From positions 3,236,854 to 3,300,853 of the forward strand of contig BFEA01000006.1 in the NCBI GenBank assembly GCA_003427395.1: 64,000 nucleotides of DNA. The letters are read 5' to 3'. Below are positions 21,926 through 32,175 of this stretch, in pieces. Position 1 is the stretch's first letter; each line of letters starts with the position of its first letter. The notes beneath the pieces are model-generated. The model was not told the origin of the DNA. It did no database searches and worked only from the letters and a program-made list of their open reading frames with translations. The position numbers were made by a program, and so were the translations under genes. Origin of the DNA: Chara braunii. Lineage: Eukaryota; Streptophyta; Charophyceae; Charales; Characeae.

Positions 21926-23162
21926 GTGTGGCAGGCACACATTTTGAAAATGTCTTTCTTCTGGAATTCTTTGCGCCTTTTTGTCTCGACTCGTTTCATC
22001 CCTCTCTTCTTCTTCCCTGTCTTCTTCACTTTCTTTGCTGATGAAGAAAGTGTTGAATTGAGAACCAGTGAAATTGAAAATAGACGGCAAGAGATGTTGG
22101 GCTGTCTACAGCAGTTGATCGCCGACCTACATGATGTTGGAGCCAACACTGAGCAACAAGTACGCAGCCAGTTCGATCTGCGCGCAATAGAAAGCGAACT
22201 AGAGAAGGCTGAGGCGGCTGTTCAGATGATGGAAGCCAACACCCATGTACAATAGATCATTATTCAAAGCCAACAGGCTCTGGATAAAGTGGTGATTGAT
22301 CAACTGATGGAGATAGCCAAAAGGGGGGACAAAAGAAGAAGAGGGAGAAAGAAGCGAAGAGAAGAAAGAACGAAAATTGTATGAAGAGGTCATGTTGGAA
22401 AACATCAGGCAATTGGAAGAAACATTGAATGAGGAAAGAAGAAAGATGGAAGAGTGCCAGAGAAGGAAAAAGTAAAAAAAAACAGCAAGAAAGATTGATA
22501 GTAACAATTAAAGGGAAAGACAAGGTGGTGATTGAGGAGGCAGCCATGGGGGAAGAAAAGAAAGAACCTGAGGAGAAGCTCATGGAGGATGCAATGAAAA
22601 GAGCCCGCCGTGAAACTCCTGAAACTCCCGAAATTTCCAAGAAACCGTCGGAGAAGAAAGAAGAGCCCGCCGCGAAAAAATCGGCCAAGGACAATGAGAA
22701 GCCGAAAAGAAAAGAAAAGGTAAAAATGAAGCTGCCTTTCACGTACAACAAGAAGCTGTGAGAAAATATATTGTTGTGCATAGCCAAAATCCAGACTTAT
22801 TGCAGCACCACTCCAGTGGAACCTGAGAGTCAAGTAGCATTCTCCACGTCCTGTCTGGGAGAAGTGGCCAAGGAGTGGGTCCTGTCAGAGGCCAACGTCG
22901 CTGGTTTCGGCGATATTGATGAGCAGACCAAAACATTGACCCTCAAGCAATTTCTCCAAAAGATTAAGGAGAGATTTTTTGATAAGACAACGGTCGATAA
23001 GGCCTTTAAACCACCAGTACTTGGGCGACGCCTTAGCATTAACGCTACGCGATTTCCGCGGCCGGCGGGCCGTCGATAAATCGAATCGACAGCCCGCGCT
23101 GCTTTGAGATTTGGGCGGCCGGCGCGGCGCACAGTGCCCAAGTACTGGTGGTTTAATGCACT
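21926..23162 (+). pseudogene. gag remnant of element C, broken by a MITE
   Basis: The ORF at 21,926-22,255 encodes a likely coiled coil (LRTSEIENRRQEMLGCLQQL). A Lys/Glu-rich segment follows, with stops, up to 22,760. The ORF at 22,771-23,079 starts the capsid-like gag domain (VAFSTSCLGEVAKEWV, FLQKIKERFFDKTTVDKAF) and is then cut by the MITE at 23,010. After the MITE only a few gag residues remain before sequence from near the integrase begins. Gag function is lost. Confidence 0.7.
23010..23152. mobile_element. 143-bp MITE with 17-bp TIRs and TTAA duplication
   Basis: Perfect terminal inverted repeats ACCACCAGTACTTGGGC (23,010-23,026, and its complement at 23,136-23,152) are flanked by TTAA at 23,006-23,009 and 23,153-23,156. 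The interior is GC-rich with an inner hairpin around ATCGAATCGA and has no ORF. TTAA target duplications are characteristic of piggyBac-type elements. The superfamily assignment is inferred from TTAA alone. Confidence 0.88.
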
Positions 23163-24841
23163 CACCACGATCAGTTAGAATCCTATCTCAATATTGGGAA
23201 TGACCTAAAAGAACAGATTCGTAAGGGTTACGCGGATGACCTGACCCTACAGAAAGATCTTGAACTATTTCGCGAATATTGAATGACTGATGGCTTACTC
23301 TTCTTTATCGATAAGCCCGAAGAAAGACTTTGTATTCCTTTTGTATCAAACAAATTAAAAGTCTAATTATTGGGGAATGCCATGATACTGAAGGACACTT
23401 CGGTTTCAAGAAGACGTATGCCGATGTGAGAGAACGCTTTGAATAGAAAGGGATGAAAGAAGATGTGCTAACCTATTTGTGGACCTATATTGTTTGCCAG
23501 AGGAATAAGCCCTTTCATGAGAATCCATTGGGACTATCGAGACCGCTACGTATTCCAATTGAGCCAGGTGAGTCTATCTCCATTGATTTCATGAGTCTCA
23601 CTAAAAGTCGAAGCGGCAACAGTCAAGTAATGGTCATTGTAGATCGATTCTCAAAATATGCTATGTTCATTCCTTTGCCTGTTGAAGCTAAGACTAGTCA
23701 TCCAAAAGTTCCAGATGCGATGGGTTTCAGAATATGGGTTCCCAAAGACCATTGTCTCTGATAGGGATGTCCAGCTCACGGGACTTCAATGGTAGAAGTT
23801 GATGGAAGTCGATGGCACTAGACCTAGACTGGCCAGGTCGTCAGGTAGACGCCCTGAAATGAATGGCCAAATTGAACAAATGAATCGTTTGTGCCAACAA
23901 CTTCTGCGCATGTATGACCCGATAAAGTAGATTGGGATGAGAACTTGTCTGAAATTACAAGTGCATATAATAATAGTATACATATTGTTACAGAAAGCAC
24001 CGAATGCACTGCATAAAGGTTGGAAACGTTGACGTCCCATTGATGCTCTAACTCGGGACCAGATTCAAAGGATACTCCCGGACACTCGAGAATTTGCAGT
24101 TTTATACGAAGAAGACGCAAAAGAAAGTTAAGGAAAATATACGAAAAACCCATCTATAGATGATTGAACAAGCCAACAAGCATCGTTGGCCATCCCAGTT
24201 CCAAGAAGGCGACCTAGTCTGGGTAAAGTCTAAAGAATTTTCCTTGGAAGAAAATGTGTCTAAAAAATTGTTACATGTCTATAATGGACCCTGAGAAGTT
24301 CTCAGAGTGATTGTGGATGCAGATGGACCCTCCTACAGAATTGTAGCCCCACACCTTAAACCACCAGTACCTGGCCCAGCTATCGGCCGCGGCGCTTCCC
24401 GTATACGCGCCGCGCCATTTGGGCTTCGTCCTGCCGGACCGCATTGGTTGGAGGCCGCAGACAAAACGAAAACGAAAATTGCGACGACGGTTCGGCAGGA
24501 CTTGGCGCGCAGCGTGTTGGGAGGCTCGGATTCAATAGCTGAGCGAGGTACTGGTGGTTTAAGACCTTCACATGTCTAAATTGTTGCCATATGTAGAGGG
24601 AACCAAGTTTCCTAACATACCATCTATGTTCCCACCCTCCATGAATGGAGGTCACGAAGTTGAAAAGATTTTGGAATATGGCTACTTCTTTACAGGCGGC
24701 AGAGGAAGACCGCAGGAGCAGTATAAGGTAAAGTTAGAGTCCCAACCGCCAATTGAAGCTAGATGGTTCAATGAAAAAGAACTCCTACCTACTGCTCCTG
24801 ACATTGTTTTTGCATATGAGCGCGGCTTAAGATTAAATTAA
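23160..24841 (+). pseudogene. Integrase and chromodomain-like tail of element C
   Basis: The lead-in KGYADDLTLQKDLELF is followed by the integrase zinc finger (ECHDTEGHFG; the first Cys of the CxxC pair is Tyr, as TYIVCQRN) and the catalytic core start (VMVIVDRFSKYAMF, first Asp). The rest of the core is scrambled by frameshifts (23,760-24,300), although NGQIEQMN can be read near 23,870. The tail (24,572-24,841) includes GGRGRPQEQYKV and RWFNEKELLPTAP. The MITE at 24,360 interrupts the PSYRIVAPHLK...SKLLPY segment. No RT or RNase H is present. Confidence 0.8.
24360..24558. mobile_element. 199-bp MITE, same family as 23,010-23,152
   Basis: The 21-bp terminal inverted repeats (two mismatches) start ACCACCAGTACCT, like the first MITE, and are flanked by TTAA at 24,356-24,359 and 24,559-24,562. 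An inner inverted repeat (GTCCTGCCGGACCG near 24,430 against CGGTTCGGCAGGAC near 24,490) makes most of the element fold back. The interior differs from the first copy. No ORF. Confidence 0.87.
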
Positions 24842-24871
24842 TGTAATTTTGCGATGGAACTCAAAATTTGG

Positions 24872-24882
24872 GCCGGCAGGAA
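24872..24882 (+). other. Polypurine-like tract of element C
   Basis: A GGCCGGCAGGA run directly precedes the second LTR. A similar GCCGGCGGGAG precedes the 3' LTR of element E. Confidence 0.5.
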
Positions 24883-25944
24883 TGCAGTAACTGACTCCAT
24901 ATGCCTCGTCGAATGTCTAAGGGCCTTGCCAGGCCGTGAGCCCGGTCTCAGGCAGTGAGGTATGAAGGGGCAAAGGACCCCTCCGAAGTGGCTTCAGGGT
25001 TTGAGCTCCCGACAATTCACTTCGGTCAACTGCCCGAGACCCAAGAGTCAAAGTTTGTATGGACCTAGCCCAGGCCGCCGGTCAGACACACACACTTGTT
25101 TGTATGCAGGTATCAAGACAGTATTCGAACCAAGTTGAAGTCTGCAACTTTTCGCAATCCAGACCCTTGGTTGTGATTCAATTTGAGCCATCATGGGCGG
25201 GAGACCTGAGGAAGGTAAATCCGGTCCAACGCTACATAAGACCCTGCCTCCAGGGAGTCAACATTCAGTCTTGCTATGCTACCTTGACACTGGCTTGACG
25301 CCAGCTGGACGCTAGTTGGACGCTGGCTTGACGTTGGCTTGACGCTAGCACTGTGGACGACAACGCGAGACTGTTGCTGCACGTTGGCGCCTTCCTACTT
25401 GGGCGTCAACCTATGCTGACTTGGCGCAAGGCCACGTTGTCTTTGATATTGTTGATGTGGCGCAAACCACTCTGTCTTTGTTGCTGACGTGTCATTCCCA
25501 CACTGTCTACATTGTTGAGTTGGACGCGACAAGGAGGGATATCGGGATATGTTAATGATTGCGAGAGAACGAGATACTTACGTGTGGTTGATGTCGATAT
25601 TGTGCGTTGCTGAACATCTTCACGGGAGAATTGTGCCACATGGCACTTTTGATGTGATCTGACCTGTCATACTCGTTATTGGACACTGATACTAGCATAG
25701 AGGAGACAGGGAAGCCCGAAGAAGGAGAGGGTATTGTTGGGCTGGTATCTCTGTGGTCATTGATGGCTATCTCTTCCACCCTCTAGTATGTTTATTCCCC
25801 CCCCCCCCCCCCGGCTTTTCATCTATTTTGTTACCAAACATTGTATCACCGATCACATTCACGATTATTTGGATACATTATTCATAACTGAGATTTCTTG
25901 TACTTCGACATCTGACGAGTATCTTCCAGATTGGATTCATTACA
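24883..25944 (+). repeat. Second LTR of element C
   Basis: It starts TGCAGTAACTGACTCC, ends TTACA and aligns with 19,933-20,956. A poly-C run lies near 25,797. Confidence 0.85.
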
Positions 25945-25947
25945 ATT

Positions 25948-26710
25948 TGGTAATGGAGCTTACCTTCTTCGTCGCGAGCTACTGTCAGGCGCAAGGTGGC
26001 GCCCAGGTAAGTAGGAGGTGCCGCGCGTGATAGGACAGAAACGCGTGTATTAACGTTCGCGATTATTATCGTGAGACTAGACATTGACTTCCACGCGCAC
26101 GTGTACACTCCCTTGAAGATGATGACGTGGACATTTTGAAGCTGGCGACATTGCTTACGTGGCGCTTTGTTGTTGACCTGGCGATCAGATACCGGTGAGA
26201 GTATCGTTGGCTGCAGGCTGACGTGGCGCTGGAAAAGAGAGAGAAAGAGAGTGGGATACTAGGACTGTTGACGTGGCGCATAACCTACGTGGTGTGGCGC
26301 AGGGGTGTTGACGTGGCATCCTAGTGCTGGCAGGGTATTGTCTGACGTGGCACGTACCTGTGTCGTGACTAACCTGCTGACGTGGCGCTCCAGACTCCAG
26401 CGGTACTTTGATCTGACGTGGCGTACCAGTGGTGGATGAGTTGGGAGTTTGTGCATTGCTGACGTGGCATCCCACCTGAAGGCCTTGCTGGCCCTTGATG
26501 CTGACGTGGCTCGTGTTGCATTAGCATTCTAGGGGTAACACATGGCAGATTTTGTGCGTTGCCGTGGGTGAGGAGTTGATACTTGCACTTGTTTGCTGAC
26601 GGGTTGTACAACTTTGCGATTGGCTATAGTGCCACGAGTCGGCCCTTGTGTCTGGCCGCATTGGTTTCTGCAGAGGGTGCAGCCGAAGAGGAAAGAATGC
26701 TGACAATTGA
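25948..26710 (+). repeat. Second primer-binding site and leader of the C family
   Basis: TGGTAATGGAGC (25,948-25,959, a mutated primer-binding site) and about 750 bp of leader align with 20,960-21,697. About ten TGACGTGG motifs are present. Homology stops at GACAATTGA (26,710), where a different element's pol begins. Confidence 0.8.
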
Positions 26711-26779
26711 GTGGTTGATGATTATGTAGACTTAGCTCAAGAGCATACTGGACTTGTCCATAGGTAAACCAAACGTCGC

Positions 26780-28776
26780 ATATAGATCCTACCTGACTCA
26801 ACCCCTCCCAAGGGCAGAGTGTATAGGATGTCTTGTGCCGAGTTGGATGAGCTAAGGAAGCAATTAGAGACACTAACTGAGAAGGGTTGGATCAGGCCTA
26901 GCACATCTGAGTATGGGGCACTTGTTCACTTTGTTCCAAAAGGAAATGGTGAACTCAGGATGTGTATTGACTATAGGGGCATAAACTAGATCACTAGGAA
27001 GAGCTGTTGGATATGGTGCAGGGCTGCAAAGTCTTTAGCAAATTCGATCTGAAATTTGGGTATTATCAGATCAAAATGGCTAAGGAGGATGTTTGTAAGA
27101 AACAACCTTTAAAACCCGGTATGGCACCTATGAGTTCCCGGTGATGCCCTTTGGGTTGTGCAATGCACTAGGAACCTTTCAAACAGAAATGAACAAAGTT
27201 TTCAAACCATTTCTTGAACATCATCAGTGAAGGAGAAAAATGCTTATGCATTCTTAATGATCGCAAAATCATAACTCATCTGATTTCAGAGAGTCATGAT
27301 GCTCGAGGTCATTTTGGGTTCCTAAACGCTTATGTTGCACTGACCCAACACTTTTATTGGTCAAGAATGGGGGAGGATATTCTCAAGTACTTAGAGACGT
27401 GCGAGTTATGCCAAAGGAACAAGGTCCACATACGACCTCCTATGGGGCTACTCAAACCATTGCCTATTCTAGATGGTCCAGGTGAGTCAGTGTCCATTCA
27501 GTTTACTCATTTGGGCAAAACCACCCCTCGTGGCATGAGACAAGTAATGGTATGTGTTGATCGTTTTTCTAAGTTTGCTGAGTTTATTCTCTTACCTGCA
27601 GAGGCCAGAGTTCCTCTGGTAAGAGAGTTGTTTGTTGAGAGGTGGGTTAATGTCCATGGGTGCCCAAACCATTGCCTATTCCAGATGGTCCAGGTGAGTC
27701 AGTGTCCATTCACTTTACTCATTTGGGCAAAACCACCCCTCGTGGCATGAGACAAGTAATGGTATGTGTTGATCGTTTTTCTAAGTTTGTTGAGTTTATT
27801 CTCTTACCTGCTGAGGCCAGAGTTCCTCTGGTAAGAGAGTTGTTTGTTGAGAGGTGGGTTAATGTCCATGGGTGTCCAGTTTTTGCAGTGATGAATGAAA
27901 GTCTTTCTGTAAAGACTACCTCCATTTAAGGCTAGACATAACTTCTGGCAAACATCCTAAAGCCAATGGACAGGCCGAAGTTAGGAACCAAGTCTTGTTT
28001 CAGCTGTTGCGTCCTGTGATAACACCTGATCAACAGGACTGGGACAAGCATCTGTCAAGGGCTCAACTTATGTATAATATTGTTGTTCGCTGTACTACAG
28101 GCTTTACACCCTATAGGCTTCACTTTGCCAGGGACCTAAGACGGCCTCTTAACGATCTCATTGACAAGACTAAGCCTAAACTAACTCCTGGGACTGCAGA
28201 GTTCACCAAGAGTTATGAGAAAGACCTAGAGAAAGCCATAACGAACATGTTCAAGGCTGAAAAAAGGATGATAGAGCAGGCTAATATGCATCGTTCTCTC
28301 TCTCCTATTCGGCCTGGTCACTGGGTCTGGGTGAAAAGAAGAGTTAACTGATGAACAAGACATATCACGAAAGTTGTTGCATGTGTACTATGGCCCATGG
28401 CAAGTACATGATAATTGTGGGAGGAGACCCATTTGGGCCTTCCTATGTACTTGTTGTACCCCTACACATCAGGACCTATCCTGTCTTCCATGCCTCAAAA
28501 TTGTTGCCTTACACTCCTGCTGACGCGTTTCCTGATCGGCCACCGCAGTTTGGACCTCCTATCCCTGAAAAGGGATATGAAGTCGAGAGCATTGAGGATC
28601 AACGGGGCACTGGCCCCGATTGTGAATATCTTGTCAAGTTCCTCTTCCAACCTCATACTGAGGACCGTTCGTTTACAAGAAAGGAACTTCTCAAATCTGC
28701 AAATTCAGTCGTGCGGTTCTACGAGGCTGAACAAAGTGGGAAATTGCCTAGGTGGTCTCCTCGTGGATACTCCTAG
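26780..28776 (+). pseudogene. Truncated pol of Ty3 element 'D'
   Basis: It begins in the RT N-terminus (GRVYRMSCAELDELRKQL, GALVHFVPKGNGELRMCIDY) and runs to [16 protein letters not shown]. It then jumps at about 27,225 straight to the integrase, so the YLDD box and all of RNase H are missing. The integrase has an intact finger (HDARGHFGF, CELCQRN) and VCVDRFSKF, then a 211-bp tandem duplication. Later ORFs (27,995-28,351 and 28,351-28,776) give the integrase C-terminus and a chromodomain-like tail (EVESIEDQRG, RSFTRKELLKSA). The sequence differs clearly from element C, so this is a separate family. Confidence 0.82.
27458..27879 (+). repeat. 211-bp tandem duplication inside the D integrase
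   Basis: CCATTGCCTATT at 27,458 and 27,669 starts two nearly identical 211-bp units. They repeat the segment around GESVSI..FTHLGKTTPRGMRQ and break the reading frame. Confidence 0.85.
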
Positions 28777-29989
28777 CTCGGTGTCCTCGCTCCTCGAGAG
28801 GGTAGGAATGCAATGAATTGCAGTGCTACAAGCGGGCTATATACTAGTTTTGTCCCTGTCATTGTTGTCGGGACTTAATCCCACAACCTTTGTCTGTTGT
28901 GTTGCCTGTTTGTTTGATGTTTGCTTGTTTTGAGCCTTGTGGGACTTGATCCCGTGACCTGTAACATGTGTGTTTTGTTTGTGAGTATTGAGCCGTATGG
29001 GATGTGATCCTTGAGTCTGTTACTGCAGTCTCTGTTTGGTAGTCCTAGGCCATTCGGCCTTTTCCTTCTGCCTTGTCATAGGTTTAGGTCCCCTTTTCCC
29101 CTGTTTCCATCTAGGTACAGATGAGTTTTGGGTTGTTGCCTTCGAAGTCTGTCGTAGGTCTAGGCAAAGGGTAGTAGAAGTTGCGGGCAGGAAATTTGGT
29201 GCAGATCTTTCTCGCGGTTTTTGTTGGGGAAACTTTGCCCTTTCGTGGTTGGAGCACTGCTGCGATATTTTGGGCAAGGGCATCTTCTTCCTCGAGACCA
29301 GCCATAGCTGGGACTGGGAAACGAAGTTGAAGATCGCACTACTGCTATCTAGTAGCTCTGCACAAGAGCTTCCACAGGATTGTGCCGTTGCGTTTGGGCG
29401 CTGCCATTCTCCATTTGGCAGCCATATGTGTTGTTCCTCCTCATGAGGAACTTCGTTTTTTTTCTCTTCTTCGAAGTGCTGGATTGGTTGTCTCCTTCTT
29501 CATCAGGACTTCCAGCACTGCACTTTCGTGCAGGTGCTGAGCTGGCGCTGTTGTCATTGGGGTTGCTGGTTCAGATTGGCACGTTGTGACAACTGTGGGG
29601 TTACTGCTGCTATGGCGGCCATAGCCAGGGTGAGGAGGCGAGGAGGAAGAAGAAGACTCCTGCAGACTTCGTTGAACACTTGTTTTTTGTTGTTCTGGGT
29701 TGTTGTAAACGCGGTTGTGATTCTTGGAACAAGTACTTTGGATTGATTGGAGGAAGACGGGGGATTACAAAATTGAAATTTGTTTTTCAATTCTTTGTGT
29801 ATTTCGAGCTTCCGTTGTACATATTTACTCCCCGGTTTTGTGTGGATTTGCCTCCTTCGAGTCTGCTTTGCAATTGCATGCGTGTATGGGAACACGCGAA
29901 TTCATTGTGGATTGAAGTTCAATCGGGTACATAACAATAGGTGGGGCGTATCACTCTTCAGTTTTGTTACTGAATAACGAAAGCGGCTC
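28777..29989. other. Unassigned GT-rich region after element D
   Basis: A purine-rich stretch and TGCAATGAATTGCAG follow the D stop codon, so an LTR may start near 28,809. No second copy exists here to prove it. GTGGGACTTGATCCC-like phrases recur (about 28,870, 28,938). Short ORFs show no domain. Confidence 0.35.
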
Positions 29990-30320
29990 ATGTTTTGAAA
30001 TTAATTCAACAATATCTCCTAATTTTAAGATACCACGTTCTATTCCGCCCGTGGCGACTGTACTACGACCTTGAATTGAAAACATGTTTTTAATTGGCAT
30101 CAGAAAAGGTTTTCCAACGTCTTTTTTAGGGGTAGGAATATAAGAGTGAACTGCATCCATTAACTCATACATTTTATTTACCCTCTTATTTTCGCCTCTC
30201 AAAATATTTCGGTTAGAGCCATTAGAGCAGATCCTGAAACAACTGGTACTTTGTCTCCAGAAAATTCTTAATCGATGAGAGACTCACGAACTTCTAAGTC
30301 GACTTACTTATTACTCCCTA
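29990..30320 (-). pseudogene. tufA: Plastid tufA fragment (EF-Tu) in nuclear DNA
   Basis: On the minus strand the peptide reads LEVRESLID, then [15 protein letters not shown] and [15 protein letters not shown], then [13 protein letters not shown] and [22 protein letters not shown]. This is the G-domain end and start of domain 2 of elongation factor Tu. An in-frame stop follows SLID, and the rest of the gene is absent. Charophyte plastids encode tufA; land-plant plastids do not. The fragment is best read as a nuclear plastid insertion. Confidence 0.85.
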
Positions 30321-30341
30321 AAAAAAATGGCTCATTCAAGA

Positions 30342-30466
30342 CTTGTGTCTCCCAAGGACAAATTATTTTTGAAATGGATGGTGTTATTTTGTCAGATGCT
30401 TAAGCAGCTGCCACTTAAGCTTCACATAAATTGTGTTTGTCCACCAAGTTTGTTCAATGGTCGTAA
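30342..30466 (+). pseudogene. rpl16: Mitochondrial rpl16 3' fragment
   Basis: The frame reads QGQIIFEMDGVILSDA, stop, AAAT, stop, ASHKLCLSTKFVQWS, then a natural stop at 30,464-30,466. This matches the C-terminus of mitochondrial ribosomal protein L16. Two in-frame TAA codons replace sense codons. Confidence 0.8.
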
Positions 30467-30905
30467 TTAGCTCAGAGTCAAGATGGTGATGAGCTATGAA
30501 TTGATGATGGCCCGATAGGATTGAATTCATTGATTGCTCTAGCTTACTGAAATCTCACGGAGCATAAGTTTTCTTTCCTTCTTTGCTCGATTATGTAATC
30601 AATTGCTTATCTTACTTTGCGTTCTACCCACTGTAAGAGTTTGAACTTCACAAGACCAACCATACAATACGTACGTAAAAAAAAGCCTCAACATCGATCG
30701 ATCCAGCAAATTCGAATTGAAAGTAGACGCAATCAACCTTTCTAAGTACGCTCGAACTAGCGCTAAACAAAGAAATTAAAATATCACATATTGATTCCGG
30801 ATACTTCTTCCCAGATACCCAAATATCGCGTCGTAAAAGCAGAAGGTACAAAAGAAGGAAAAGATTGGTGTTGCATGCACCGATCATGAAACTGTTCGAA
30901 CTGCA
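30467..30905. other. AT-rich sequence within the organelle mosaic, unassigned
   Basis: Composition matches the neighbouring organelle-derived fragments, but I could not place it in a plastid or mitochondrial gene in any frame. It may be intergenic or intron sequence. Confidence 0.3.
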
Positions 30906-31016
30906 TTAAAATTGCCAAAAATGTTTTCTATGTTTACAAGATTCTCATTAGCTTCTTTAGCTCTCCCAACTATGAGTGGATGTGTTGCAAAAATGATGGT
31001 TTTTGTAGGAATAATA
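30906..31016 (+). pseudogene. ndhD: Plastid ndhD fragment
   Basis: The frame reads [20 protein letters not shown], then [16 protein letters not shown]. This is the conserved membrane segment of NADH dehydrogenase-like subunit 4 of plastids and fits ndhD better than mitochondrial nad4. Only about 37 codons remain. Confidence 0.72.
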
Positions 31017-31260
31017 CGTGAAAAGTTGCATCATATGAAACTCCACGAGTTATTTGGCCTCCAATTGAAGGTAAAGTCGTGTGATGTACGACATCTTGAA
31101 CAGTTTGATGGGCAATGGTTAGGTGTATTATGTCGATTCTTTTGAGTATATTACTTAAAAAAATGTTCGAAAACTACTCGTAAAATCTATGAATCTTTTT
31201 TTTTATATCCGTGTTACTTTTCAAAAACTAAAAGCTTATAAACCTAGTTATTGGCCAATA
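31017..31260. other. Unassigned AT-rich sequence in the mosaic
   Basis: The minus strand at about 31,020-31,135 gives an open stretch ([20 protein letters not shown]) that may be organellar. I could not identify it. The rest shows nothing. Confidence 0.25.
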
Positions 31261-31302
31261 CCTTCGCAATATATACGAGTGTTATTTTGTGAGATTTGTA
31301 CC
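31261..31302 (+). pseudogene. nad7: Possible mitochondrial nad7 fragment
   Basis: PSQYIRVLFCEICT matches the conserved AQYIRVLFCEITR stretch of NADH dehydrogenase subunit 7. The match is only about 13 residues and is supported by the neighbouring mitochondrial fragments. Confidence 0.55.
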
Positions 31303-31503
31303 ATTATGCTTTGTTGTGTTAATCGGGTTAACCATATTTATTACCATCATAGGTCTTTGGGACCTCAAATCGGGGCAATCGTCCAGTAATGGGAAAATAA
31401 AGTAGAGAATTTGGCTATATGTATAAGTATTCTTCTATCATTTTTTTTCTTTTTATTTCTTTTTTTTGTATTTTACAAAAAATCCTGTTGTTTCTCGTTC
31501 TAT
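31303..31503. other. Unassigned AT-rich sequence in the mosaic
   Basis: One frame (PLCFVVLIGLTIFITIIGLW) is a hydrophobic segment that could be organellar, but I cannot name it. A T-rich run occurs near 31,440-31,470. Confidence 0.25.
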
Positions 31504-31638
31504 GTCGGAATACATCCTGATTCACATTGTATATTAACAGATTATGGTTTTGATGGTCATCCATTACGAAAAGACTTTACCTTAAGTGGATATGTGGAAG
31601 TACGATACGATGATTCAGAGAAACGTGTGATTTCTGAC
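31504..31638 (+). pseudogene. nad9: Mitochondrial nad9 fragment
   Basis: [16 protein letters not shown] and [19 protein letters not shown] match the C-terminal region of mitochondrial NADH dehydrogenase subunit 9. Homology ends at a breakpoint next to a stop codon (31,639-31,641). Confidence 0.88.
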
Positions 31639-31713
31639 TAAACATCAGAAAGATGGGTAACAACATAGAAAGATGTATTGATGTACCAAATGGGCTAATA
31701 CTAGAAGGTTGAT

Positions 31714-32056
31714 GCAAAGTGTTCCACCAATTTACAGAGAATTTCATTATTGGTATATTCATGAGACCTATGCAAACAAAAAGAGAAAAGTGGTGTACCA
31801 GCAGTTAAACAACAATTTTTCCCTTTCATCTTTGTCACTTTTACTTTTTTGTTATTTTGTAATCTTATTGGCGTGATTCCTTTTTCCGTGATAGTTTTAC
31901 AGTGACAAGTCATTTTGTGGTCACCTTTGGTGTTTCATTCTCTCGTTTTATTGGGCTTACTATAGTGGGATTTCAAACTCAAGGACTTCATTTTTTGAGT
32001 TTTTTATTACCTCAAGGCGTACCTTTGCCACTAGCGCCTTTTTTAGTACTTCTTGA
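31714..32056 (+). pseudogene. atp6: Mitochondrial atp6 fragment, frameshifted
   Basis: KSGVPAVKQQFFPFIFVTF and LLFCNLIGVIPFS are followed, after a frameshift near 31,888, by SFTVTSHFVVTFG, IGLTIVGFQTQGLHF and LPQGVPLPLAPFLVLLE. This is the conserved half of ATP synthase subunit a of mitochondria. Homology stops at the LLE, just before the chlL fragment. Confidence 0.9.
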
Positions 32057-32066
32057 ACGAATTAAG

Positions 32067-32170
32067 TTCTATTACCTACCAAACCAGCTAATCTTAAAGG
32101 ATGCGTGCGAGCTTTTTCTCGCACTGACGCAGCAATCCTATTCGCGGCAAATAGTGCGTCAAATCCAAGA
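32067..32170 (-). pseudogene. chlL: Plastid chlL fragment
   Basis: On the minus strand [20 protein letters not shown], then [14 protein letters not shown], matches the light-independent protochlorophyllide reductase iron protein. About 34 codons remain, in opposite orientation to the adjoining atp6 piece. Confidence 0.9.
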
Positions 32171-32175
32171 ATAAA

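Larger units (their letters stand above)
19933..25944 (+). mobile_element. Ty3-type element 'C', internally deleted
   Basis: LTRs at 19,933-20,956 and 24,883-25,944 bracket a primer-binding site, a leader rich in ACGT motifs, a gag remnant, integrase and a chromodomain-like tail. The protease, RT and RNase H region is missing between gag (about 23,005) and the integrase lead-in (about 23,163). Two TTAA-flanked MITEs sit inside. The second LTR is followed by another primer-binding site and leader rather than host DNA, so this is part of a tandem LTR-internal-LTR-internal array. Confidence 0.85.

Noticed and set aside
28348-28354. CTGATGA motif as a further hammerhead
   Set aside because: No stem II and no GAAA follow; it lies in D pol coding sequence. 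The same applies to CTGATGA at 39,217 and the complement at 29,500.
24883-28776. C second LTR plus D pol as one element
   Set aside because: D pol is distinct from C pol in sequence and no matching LTR follows 28,776; the junction at 26,710 looks like a rearrangement.
30648-30887. 79-codon minus-strand ORF in the organelle mosaic
   Set aside because: No similarity I can recognise; likely chance in AT-rich DNA.
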